Under the pieces are notes generated by a model. The model searched no databases. It was not told where the DNA came from and saw only the letters and a list, made by a program, of their open reading frames with translations. Made by a program: the position numbers and the translations under genes. Shown here piece by piece: positions 12,047 to 21,487 of a stretch of 64,000 nucleotides of DNA (within the stretch, counting starts at the first letter, position 1; each line of letters starts with the position of its first letter). Origin of the DNA: Stichopus chloronotus. Its lineage: Eukaryota > Echinodermata > Holothuroidea > Aspidochirotida > Stichopodidae. Where the stretch lies: NCBI GenBank assembly GCA_021234535.1, contig SFZH01000008.1:21849091-21913090 (forward strand), read 5' to 3'.

Positions 12047-13704
12047 CTGAAAACCAGTGTGAGTCTTATAAAACAAGAATGAAAGAATTTTACTAACATA
12101 GAAACAATGGCTGAAACAGACAGACAGTGCTCAGACATTGAACAAAGATGTATGTATAAAGTGTGCTTCTTCACCCAACCATTTGCAGTTTGTTATAGAA
12201 ACACGATTAATTTGTCATGTGACAAGAGGTAGCATGTTTTCATATGCAAATGAGAACATACACACTATAGTGAATAAATGACGCCAAATATGATCCATTT
12301 TCTTAGCATTTTCCTGCAAACATGTAATATTCACCTGCTATCAGTTTTCACCAACCAACATTTTTTTCAAGAAGAAATGCAAAGGGATTTTTCACACAAT
12401 TTATAGCAGAAAAGCTAACTTAGAATTGGCAGATTGCTGAAATAATGTCACCAATGAATAGTCATTAACAGAACTTTATCAGAATTATTTTTTGTATCCT
12501 TGCTTTGTGGAGCCTTGCACTTTATAATGTACAGCACACTGTTAAATTAGATAACCAAGGCAGGATTTCCTGCATCAAATGGTTGGCTAATGTAATTGAT
12601 ATATCAATCACCATGAAAGAAAGAGAACTACGAAGCAACTGAATTATAACAAACATAGAGATAAATTTGATGACTCTATTTGCCTGATGTTTATTTTCAC
12701 CACCTTAAGAGACACTCAAATGGCTGAGCAGGGAGCTGTTATTTTTAGATGGAGAGATTACGCTTTAAAGGGAAGTATGTGTCACCAAGGTCACATTGTA
12801 ATTTGTTCTTTGCATCGTTCTTCACATTTCTAAGGACTTACACTGGATTAGGAAAGAAATACAATAACGTATTTGTCGTATTTACAGCAACAGAACTTTA
12901 CAGCAACAGAACTTCACTTTGACTTTCCCAAGTGCTACAGCATTGCCAACGAAATAATTACTTTCCGGCCTCTCGACGTTCAATGATGCTTATGACAATG
13001 CAATAAACCATGAAAAAATAACCTATATCCCGCCATTTCTGGAAACTTAAGGAAACTTCTGAGCTATTTGTCAAAAACATAGACTTTTGCCTCTGTAGCT
13101 CATTTGCATGCAATGACTGCTAAAGGAACGGGCTAAAGGTAATCATTCAATTCAATTAAACAGTCGTTTTGAGTTGCATGCCATCTCCTCTTTAAGTGTT
13201 GGCAGTACAAACCTACACATCAAAGCATTGCTCTGAGCGAGATTCTTGCTAAAGGATTATCTGACTTAGATGATGTTGCTAGGTGAATTACATTTGAGTG
13301 GAAACGTCAAATAAAGGGAAGAAATACCTTTGAGCTGATTGGAGAGGTTACTTTCACTCAATTGGGAGGTCTTAAAGTATTAGCAAATTAATTTTTCATA
13401 CTCTCTCCATCTAAATGAGAGCTCCCTGGTCTGAGTTAATGTCTAGTATACATAAACACTACACAATTACAACAACAAAGATCCTATTTCAGGACAAAAA
13501 GACAGTCCCAGCAGGAAAGCCTAAATTTCACACAAGGTTTGTTATTCCCCTTGTTTTGTGTGAAGAGACCGTGGACAGGTTCTTTTCAAAATGAAGGTTT
13601 CGTCCAAAGCGTTCCAACATGCTGTGTCACTGTTGTCTCAAAATGCATGTATTCATTTTAAACATGGGACATTGTCACAAACTCCTTTTAATATCATCTC
13701 TCAC

Positions 13705-13989
13705 CAGTGTAGCCATAATGTTAACAAAATCAGCTTCTGATTCCAACTTCAACTTCCTAGCAGCTCTCTTCTCTCTCAACCTGTCCAGCATTCTCTGCTT
13801 TTCACGTGCAAGTCTTGTGTTTAGGTCCTCCATGTTTCTGGAATGTTCTTCCATCAACCGGTTTACCTCATCTTTGGATACCTTTCCTCTTTTTTCAGCT
13901 ATGGATGACTTCACCATGTTGTCATAGTTACCAACTTCCTTCTCAATATGTCTGATCTGGTCTTCCTGCAAGGCACTGCCATCATTATT
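13705..13989 (-). CDS. Coiled-coil module exon, intact
   Basis: A 285-bp exon (95 codons) with acceptor ...TTTATAG before 13,989 and donor GTGAGA after 13,705, phase 0 at both ends. It encodes DQIRHIEKEVGNYDNMVKSS, KVSKDEVNRLMEEHSRNMED and LAREKQRMLDRLREKRAARK. The order (short acidic start, 'DE(V/L)N' step, then a long Arg/Lys/Glu helix) repeats in the 12-kb and 7-kb exons, giving a module of about 70 residues. It splices in phase to the 12-kb exon. Earlier exons were not found; they may lie beyond the gypsy insertion or be too short to see. No enzyme motif is present. Confidence 0.7.
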
Positions 13990-15840
13990 CTATAAAGTAA
14001 AGGAGAGTAGCCGGAAGTTAACAGCTATAACTTGATTATGTTAAAGAGGAACTCCAGGCGAGGACCATATCTTCTGACTCGAGTCGTTTCAAACCATTTT
14101 CGTTCATATTCTTGGTGTTTTGAAACACTATAATAACATGTTGAGTTCAAACTTAAGCCCAACAGAGATTCTAACACTAGCATATTTGCAAAGGGTGTCA
14201 CCACTGTTATGTAATTAATCGTTCTCTCTGAGACTTTTCATTTAGTTAACAACCAGCTCTGACTCACAGCAACGGACATGATTGTCCTAGATAATTAATA
14301 CACAACATGATGTGGCTATTCCAAGATTAAATTGGTCACTTGGACACATGAGAAGAGGAATGTCATCAAAGGCAACATTATGCTAATGTAACAATGACAA
14401 TTGAGCACCCCTTTAATGTTATACCCTCTTTAGCCCTCTATATAATCCATTAGTCATAGTAATGACTACAGTAAGACCACCATCTGAGTGAGTGCCACTT
14501 TGCATCAACTCTCCATTGTGTGCACATTGTGTTTTCCAATCTGTGATGAAGTTTTCTCTTGAAAAGTGTTTCTCTTGAAAAGTGTTCGTTAGGAATGTTC
14601 TTGGAGGACGGATAACTAGTTTACTCCCTTTCTCCAATATAACAAGAAGCAGGGCTGGGGTGAGTTTCTTGAATAAATTTGTGTTATTTCCCCACCAAAT
14701 GTTACCCTCACAATTATACTAGCTATGTCCATGTATGCACTAGGCATGAATGACTTGGTTACAGTCAGGGAATTGCTTTATGTCGAATTATTAAGTTTAA
14801 TGTTACTGTGATGTTAATATTAATAAATGATATGATATTGTGTGTCACTCATTAATGTACTTTTAGCCTGGGTAATACATTTGATTAAATACCTTTAGTC
14901 AAGAGGGAGCTGAGTGCATCATAGTGTTCCCTTACAGAAGTTATACCAACTCTCTAAAGTTCCTACAATGTTTATCTTACAAATGATATTTGTAAAGGAG
15001 AATGTTCCTTCCAAATTTACTTTAATCTGGTAAAATTGTCTTATTTTGCTATCTTTATTCCTAAGATGTTGAATTTCAGTAGCTTACTCTTTGTCATGAT
15101 AGGCACATACATAGGAGTAGAGCAGGACAAAGGATTCAGTAGACCATGTGCTTGGAAACTTGCTAATGATTCATTCTGAGTAATTTCCAAGAAGTTATTC
15201 ACTCCACTGAAGATACCCTCTGTTAAAGTAGTGTCTACTTTTCAGCTTCTTAAATGCTATCTCTGTGTACATATGAGATGTATTATTGTTACTCTCTATG
15301 AACAGTTACTTTAAAAGGTTGAGAGTTCAGCGGCTTGTTTTGACATAAGTTTCTTTTAACTGGATAGGACTATTAACATTCCTTTGGTAATAAATCACGG
15401 GTAGGATTGTTATAGGTTAGTAGTTACAATATGTTTCCCCCCCTCTGTTTAAATTCCCAAGTGGATTAAATAGTAGAGATATTGGTTTTCCCCCATATAA
15501 GGTGGAAGAGAAAGTAGTTTTTTTCTTTTTTGTTCCTTTAAGTTTGAGCCAAATGTGTACTGCAACAATTATTTTTGTCTTTGTTCTGAGTGTAAAGATC
15601 TTAAAGTACCATATTATTGTTGTCATGCATCTAAGTTCAAAGTGATATCAGTCCATGTTTAAAGTGATGTAATGATTTTGTCATTGATGAAAGTTACTTA
15701 ATTTGTTTGCCCGACTATGACTGTTTATTTTATATTATTTTCCGTCAGGAATTAGGGTTTACTTCCTTTATTCCAAATTAACGTTTTTGAATAAATATGT
15801 ATCCAAAACAACCTGGTAACTAGTCACTCTTTGTGTCAAT
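13990..15840. other. No gene seen; probably holds the 5' LTR of the gypsy element
   Basis: No convincing exon. The stretch just before 15,850 should be the end of the 5' LTR of the Ty3/gypsy element, because the leader (TTTTTGGCCTAGTCGGCAGG at 15,856-15,875) and gag follow. With no 3' LTR in the window the LTR start cannot be set. Confidence 0.35.
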
Positions 15841-15946
15841 TTGTGGCGTTACATCTTTTTGGCCTAGTCGGCAGGATACATATGGTTCCCTAGCCCAGGT
15901 GGTACTGGTATAGTTGTTCTCTGGTCTAAAGAAGTCTCTTGGGACT

Positions 15947-16372
15947 ATGGCTACTGTGGACGAGCTGCGTGAGGAGTTTGCTGCCTTGCAAGCCAGGCTG
16001 TTGGAGGAACAAGGCAGGAACGAACAGCTCCAAGAACAGCTGCGGGCTCATAGCCAACCCACATCGAGCGCCTCTACAACGACTGCCCAGCCTATCTACG
16101 TTACCCACTCAAGGAGAATTGAGGTGTACAAGGGTGAACCGAAGAGCGCTACATCTCCAGGGACTGAAGAGTGGATTGGAAATGTGCGAGTTCAACTAAA
16201 AACCAGGCAGATGAGGGGTCCTCGGGCTGTGGCTTTTGTGTTGGAGCATTTGGGAGGAAAGGCTGGGCAGGAAGTTAAGGGGAGGGGGACTTGGGAGGAT
16301 CCAGAGGACATTTTTAAAGTAATTGAAAAAGTCTTTAGTGATAGGCAGTCTATTACCCAACTACTACAGAAC
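15947..16372 (+). pseudogene. gag: Ty3/gypsy gag, N-terminal part
   Basis: The start is taken as ATG 15,947 (MATVDELREEFAALQ), with an N-terminal coiled coil (residues about 5-40), a Ser/Thr-rich linker, then a capsid-like region (EEWIGNVRVQLKTRQMRG, FVLEHLGGKAGQEV). The capsid type resembles the gypsy lineage that gave rise to PNMA-like genes; that is a family-level impression. The reading frame is cut at 16,372, where the Penelope-like element enters, and stops two codons later. Confidence 0.8.
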
Positions 16373-16477
16373 ATGTGAAAGAAATGGTAGACTCTCCAGA
16401 ACTCAGTGACGTGACCAAAATTCATGATATGTCAGGATAAATTTTGTTAAGGTATTACACCTGTCAGGTGATCCTCA

Positions 16478-16534
16478 GACGAGTTTCGACCCTGGAAGAT
16501 GATTACCGGGTCTCATCAGTAGCGGTATGGATAA
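16478..16534 (-). ncRNA. Broken hammerhead ribozyme in the inverted copy
   Basis: On the minus strand the core CTGATGAG (16,519-16,512), stem II and CGAAA are kept, followed by AC-TC-GTC. After the GTC the expected TAGC strand of stem I is missing and sequence jumps to TGAGGATCACC, which lies 101 bp further on in the direct copies. Without the 3' strand of stem I this copy should not fold or cut as the others do. Confidence 0.8.
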
Positions 16535-17539
16535 GAACAGGCAGTGTTTTGCCCTAAAAAAATGTCGTGTCACAAATGGGTAAGTTATTCAAGCATGAGT
16601 TGCAACAAGATCTCAAACAATGATTTGTCCGTGGTATCGAATTTGTTTAAGGAAATTTCCGAATCAAGGGATGCTCTTACGAGAGAGTCACTCAGATTGT
16701 TCGCCCGTTTTTAGGCAATGAGTGGAGGATTCGGAAAGATCTTTTTGAGTATAGGGTGTTCCATGATAAGATGCCAGTGTGTTAGCAGGCATTGTTTGAG
16801 ATCTTTAGTTTTGATATGAGGTGTGTAGGTTTAGAGGGTTTATCATGCATGAAATAGGTAATTCTCATAGCGCGGGTAAGCTGGTTCATAGCTTGAAGCA
16901 GAGAATTTCTTTTCGGTTGCGGTGGTGTTGGGATGAAACGGCAGCAGGCGTTCTCTTCCATCGAGAAGTTTAATCTCGTCACCAACCCTCAAACCGATCG
17001 AGGTTAAAACGTGTACAAAGAAAACGTTCCTTAATCAGAGAGCAAATTGATACCAATTTGAGATTTATCAGGAACCTCTCTAAACGCAATCTCACCTCCC
17101 CAGAGATACTAGTTCTGGGAAAAGGTCTGGGTTTCATCCCAACACCACCGCAACCGAAAAGAAATTCTCTGCTTCAAGCTATGAACCAGCTTACCCGCGC
17201 TATGAGAATTACCTATTTCATGCATGATAAACCCTCTAAACCTACAAACCTCATATCAAAACTAAAGATCTCAAACAATGCCTGTTATCACACTGGCATC
17301 TTATCATGGAACACCCTATACTCAAAAAGATTTTTCCGAATCCTCCACTCATTGCCTAAAAACGGGCGAACAATCTGAGTGACTCTCTCGTAAGAGCATC
17401 CCTTGATTCGGAAATTTCCTTAAACAAATTCGATATCACGGACAAATCATTGTTTGAGATCTTGTTGAAACTCATGCTTGAATAACTAACCCATTTGTGA
17501 CACGACATTTTTTTAGGGCAAAACACTGCCTGTTCTTAT

Positions 17540-17615
17540 CCATACCGCTACTGATGAGACCCGGTAATCATCTTCCAGGGTCGAAACGCGTCTAGCAATA
17601 GCCCACCAGCTATGG
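17540..17615 (+). ncRNA. Hammerhead ribozyme, type I (copy in partial direct repeat)
   Basis: Core CTGATGAG at 17,551-17,558, stem II ACCC...GGGT with loop, CGAAA at 17,582-17,586, then a very short stem III (AC-GC-GT) ending in the cleavage triplet GTC (17,590-17,592). Stem I: GCTA just before the core pairs with TAGC just after the triplet, and CCATA (17,540-17,544) pairs with TATGG (17,611-17,615) beyond an internal loop. Predicted cut after 17,592. A minimal stem III is typical of Penelope-like hammerheads. Confidence 0.85.
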
Positions 17616-18303
17616 CTTACCACCGAGTAAAGTCACACATCCTAAAACCGGACCTTATTATGGTTTCCTGTTTTTCTCTACCCTTAAAATACCTGAGGAT
17701 CACCTGACAGGTGTAATACCTTTACAAAATTTATCCTGACATATCATCAATTTTGGTCACGTCACTGAGTTCTGGAGAGTCTACCATTTCTTTCACATGT
17801 TATTTGCTTCCCCATCTCTGATGTGGGACGGTGTGACTGGTACAGTGTGAATCCTTCGACGATCCTCAGGCTGTGAGTCTTCTTCACTAATCGAAGGAGC
17901 ATCCGACCTTTTTGATATGTCGCCCTCTTCTTCCGGGCATTATCCTTGCAATACCTGTCAATCAAATCCATTGCTTACACAACAAACAAAATTGTGCTCT
18001 TATACAACTTTTTACTTTTTAAGTTTGTTATACCTACAAACTTGGTTTTTTGCTCCTACCATCTGATTACACATGTATTTACCCTCATATTACTGTATAT
18101 GAATCGTATTTTTGTGCTTATCATACTCTTCAATGAGTAAAAAACCGTACCCTAACTAGCACAAATCTACAAATTCTACTCCAAATTGGAAGCACTCAAC
18201 CGTAACACACCTCAATCCGACTATTCAGCGGTCACGTATTCTCTGTCACGTCCGTTTAAGGAAATATTTTATCCTCACTTTCTTCTCAACTTATCAGTTC
18301 ACA

Positions 18304-19094
18304 ATGAACACCACCAAGATCTCGAAGAACTCTCTCTCACACAAACCGCAATATCCACAACCGGATGACCAGTCGGACTCAAGTGAGAGCAGCTTCTCTG
18401 CTGAAACCCTTCCACCAAAGAAGAAAGAAAATTCGCGTCTCTCCGACACCAACTACACAGCCTTGCAGCCGTTCCTGAACACCATAAGAATAAACCAGGA
18501 GGCAATCTTCTACCTCGAGCGGAGAATAGCTAGTCTCACCCAAGATCTACAGGATCTCCGAGAGCCCAAGCTCACTGTATTAAGGAAGCAGACTCCATCG
18601 CTGCCTACCCCCCTGATACACGAGCCTGAGTTCCTTGCCAACTGGCAAGCCATGCTGCACAAAGCAAGCAGGAAGTTAGCTAAACTCCAAATCGAGGCCC
18701 TACAGAAACACACCATCCAAGCCAAAAAGGAGATTGCTCGACAACGGCAGCAGGCTTTCTCTTCCATCGAGAAGTTTAATCTCATCACCAACCCTCTAAC
18801 CGATCGAGGTTAAAACGTGTACAAAGAAAACGTTCCTTAATCAGAGAGCAAATTGATACCAATTTGAGATTTATCAGAAACCTCTCTAAACGCAATCTCA
18901 TCTCTCCAGAGATACTAGTTCTGGGAAAAGGTCTAGGTTTCATCCCAACACCACCGCAACCGAAAAGAAATTCTCTGCTTCAAGCTATGAACCAGCTTAC
19001 CCGCGCTATGAGAATTACCTATTTCATGCATGATAAACCCTCTAAACCTACACACCTCATATCAAAACTAAAGATCTCAAACAATGCCTGTTAA
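18304..19094 (+). pseudogene. Penelope-like ORF, N-terminal region only
   Basis: The frame 18,304-18,813 encodes 169 residues with a coiled coil (about 70-105 and 120-150). It stops, and the coding trend continues one frame over, reading through RKRSLIREQIDTNLRF, SKRNLISPEILVLGKGLGFI and LLQAMNQLTRAMRITYF to a stop at 19,094. One extra base near 18,811 would join the two. The same lesion is in the upstream partial copy at about 17,006, so it predates the copying or was present in the source. RT motifs are absent. The coding trend fades after 19,094 although the DNA repeat continues to 19,603. Confidence 0.65.
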
Positions 19095-19345
19095 CACACT
19101 GGCATCTTATCATGGAACACCCTATACTCAAAAAGATCTTTCCGAATCCTCCACTCATTGCCTAAAAACGGGCGAACAATCTGAGTGACTCTCTCGTAAG
19201 AGCATCCCTTGATTCGGAAATTTCCTTAAACAAATTCGATATCACGGACAAATCATTGTTTGAGATCTTGTTGCAACTCATGCTTGAATAACTTACCCAT
19301 TTGTGACACGACATTTTTTTAGGGCAAAACACTGCCTGTTCTTAT

Positions 19346-19421
19346 CCATACCGCTACTGATGAGACCCGGTAATCATCTTCCAGGGTCGAAACGCGTCTA
19401 GCAATAGCCCACCAGCTATGG
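19346..19421 (+). ncRNA. Hammerhead ribozyme, type I (copy in full unit)
   Basis: Identical in sequence to the copy at 17,540-17,615. CTGATGAG at 19,357-19,364, CGAAA at 19,388-19,392, GTC at 19,396-19,398 with a predicted cut after 19,398. Stem I is formed by GCTA/TAGC and CCATA/TATGG. The distance between the two cut sites is 1,806 bp, the length of one full unit. Confidence 0.85.
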
Positions 19422-19603
19422 CTTACCACCGAGTAAAGTCACACATCCTAAAACCGGACCTTATTATGGTTTCCTGTTTTTCTCTACCCTTAAAATACCT
19501 GAGGATCACCTGACAGGTGTAATACCTTTACAAAATTTATCCTGACATATCATCAATTTTGGTCACGTCACTGAGTTCTGGAGAGTCTACCATTTCTTTC
19601 ACA

Positions 19604-20147
19604 TTTTATTCGTATCGGCAATCTGAGGCTGAGGATTTAGTTGCATGTTCCTTGGAGCTGGTAGGTCTTAGCAATAGGATCTGCTCGCTTGATGCTGCAT
19701 TTAAAGCATCTAGGGACACGCTATTGAAAGAACAGATTTGCCGATGCAGTAAGGTAACCTGCGGTTGGGCGGGAGCTCAGGAGGCTAAACATGGAGGCAC
19801 CTGAGCTATCGTTTTTTGAACTGAGGGACAGGGTGGTGGACTGGGTGGGTAATGTGGTGCCCCCTACACTCAAGTCGGACAGAAAGCTAGGAGTCACCCA
19901 TGAGGTAAGGCAGGGCCCTAGTAGTCTGGAGGAGGTGCGGAACTTGCTGAGGGAGCAGGAAGAGAAGATGAAAGAGCAACAAAAATGGCTCGATCAAATT
20001 CTCTCTTCTCTTTCCCCAAAAGGGAAAGCGGGTGATTCCCCCCAGAAGAAACAATTCCGCTGCTTCATCTGCAGGTCCTCAGAACACCTCCGGGCGAAAT
20101 GTCCCTTCCTGCCGATGATTGAGGCTGGCCCTAGTGGGTCCAAATAG
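19604..20147 (+). pseudogene. gag: Ty3/gypsy gag, C-terminal part with CCHC zinc knuckle
   Basis: Gag resumes at 19,604 in the same frame as it left at 16,372 once the insert is ignored. The segment SEAEDLVACSLELVGLSNRI continues the capsid. A shift near 19,790 leads to the second frame (PELSFFELRDRVVDWVGNVV), a coiled coil and the zinc knuckle CFICRSSEHLRAKC (C-X2-C-X4-H-X4-C) near 20,062. Stop at 20,145. Confidence 0.8.
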
Positions 20148-20170
20148 TTAAACTAGCTACACCCACCACG

Positions 20171-20635
20171 GTGAGCCACGTGGTGGGGTGTGAATCGGTT
20201 AGTGACAAGGACCCTATGCTGTCAAAGGCAGTAGGTGAGTGTCCAGGGACATTGGTACAACTAGGCAAATGTAAGGTTCGCTGTGTACTAGACACGGGTT
20301 CTCAGGTCTCAACCATTATGGAATCCTTCTTTAATGAGCACCTTGCTCAGGAGGGCTCCATAGAGGATTTGAGTTCATGGTTAAGCCTAGCTGCGGGCAA
20401 TGGGTTGGACATCCCATATACAGGGTATGTAGAGCTAACCATTCGACTGTTTGGACAGGACCTTCCCCATATGGGATTTCTTATTGTAAAGGATCTAAAG
20501 GGTACCCCTCTGGAGCAAAGAAAGAGGCAATTCCCTGGGTTGATAGGCTGTAATGTACTTAGACACCTAAGGAAGCCTACAGTTACTAAGAAACCTAATG
20601 TGGAGGAGCTAGTACGTATCAGACTCTCAGCCTGA
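20171..20635 (+). pseudogene. Ty3/gypsy aspartic protease
   Basis: The catalytic motif VLDTGSQVSTI is the retropepsin D-[ST]-G signature, followed after about 75 residues by the hydrophobic ...GLIGCNVL block that corresponds to the conserved flap/'G-x-N-xL' region. The frame ends at 20,635 and the continuing pol sequence is in another frame from about 20,655. Its role in the intact element is maturation of Gag-Pol. Confidence 0.82.
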
Positions 20636-20654
20636 CTGGCAAAGTATCATAGCT

Positions 20655-21487
20655 TTGATCGACGAGGCAAGAGTTAATGCTGGCGGGAAGGAAGAAGAAA
20701 ATATAGGTGTAGTGAGAGTGCTGGGCCCAGATCCAATTCGGATCCCAGCTAGGAGTGCTATCATGATCTCTGGTTCAGCTAGACAGGCGGAAAAGGGACA
20801 AGGGTTTGGGGCATTGTATGAGCCAGGAGTTGATTGTTATGATCACCTCCCTGTGGGTATTGTCTTCTACTCAGGTTATGTGCAGGTGAATGAGACAGGC
20901 GTTGTACCTGTGCAAGCAGTGAACCTGTCCACAGAGGATATTTACATTAAGCCTAGGACTCCCATAGGAAGTCTGTCTCATGCATTGCCTACCCCCAAGA
21001 TCACGATTGCCAGCCTGGAGGAGACAGAGGTCATGTTAGGAAAGAAAATGCAAGGAAATGCAGGACCAGAAATAATGACGAAAATAAAATTAGGTGATGT
21101 TTGCCAAGCAGAGAGAAAACAAGTAGAGCAGCTATTAGAGAAACATGTAGGAGTTTTTAGTAAAGGGGAAGATGATCTAGGCTTTTGTCCTGAGGTTTCT
21201 CATAACATAAATACGACAGATAATATCCCTGTAAAAGTGCCTCATAGGAGAGTTCCCCCTCATCAGTGGGATGAAGTGAGGCAACACTTACAAAAGCTCG
21301 TAGATAGTCAGGTTATTAGGGAATCTTCCAGTCCATATGCATCTCCTGTTGTCTTAGTGCGCAAGCATAATGGTAGCATGAGGATGTGTGTGGATTATAG
21401 GGCCCTTAATGCCAAGACTCATAGGGATGCCCATCCCCTACCCCGGATTGATGAGGCCTTAGATGTCCTGAAAGGTGCAAGGTATTT
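20655..21487 (+). pseudogene. pol: Ty3/gypsy pol: pre-RT region and RT N-terminus, truncated
   Basis: A pre-RT domain (about 170 residues) is followed by RT motifs: [50 protein letters not shown]. The palm motifs with the catalytic aspartates (the YxDD box) are absent because homology stops at about 21,487. The last codons before the stop are unrelated sequence. Confidence 0.85.

Larger units (their letters stand above)
16373..19603 (+). mobile_element. Penelope-like element, non-autonomous, with inverted and tandem partial copies
   Basis: Insert in gypsy gag. Three blocks: an inverted partial copy (16,373-16,939), a direct 5'-truncated copy (about 16,938-17,798) and one full unit (about 17,799-19,603). 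Both outer ends carry the same sequence in opposite orientation (ATGTGAAAGAAATGG / CCATTTCTTTCACAT). Tandem plus inverted partial copies are the hallmark 'pseudo-LTR' layout of Penelope-like elements. The coding part has SKRNLISPEILVLGKGLGFI, a Penelope N-terminal signature (LS.GL.F.P), but no RT core and no GIY-YIG endonuclease. Hammerhead ribozymes lie in each copy, as reported for Penelope-like elements. The class call rests on the layout, the ribozyme and the short protein motif together. Confidence 0.75.
15850..21487 (+). mobile_element. Ty3/gypsy retrotransposon, truncated in RT and split by a Penelope-like insert
   Basis: Order on the plus strand: leader, gag first part, 3.2-kb insert, gag second part with zinc knuckle, aspartic protease, pre-RT region, first part of RT. 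RT breaks off at about 21,487 directly after the ARYF block, where a family-like frame would continue; unrelated sequence follows. Frame changes also occur near 19,790 and 20,640. No integrase, RNase H or 3' LTR is present, so the element is dead. Confidence 0.85.

Noticed and set aside
18246..18256. GTCACGTCCGT as another copy of the ACGTCCG motif
   Set aside because: Single partial match inside the Penelope-like unit, without the flanking motif bases.
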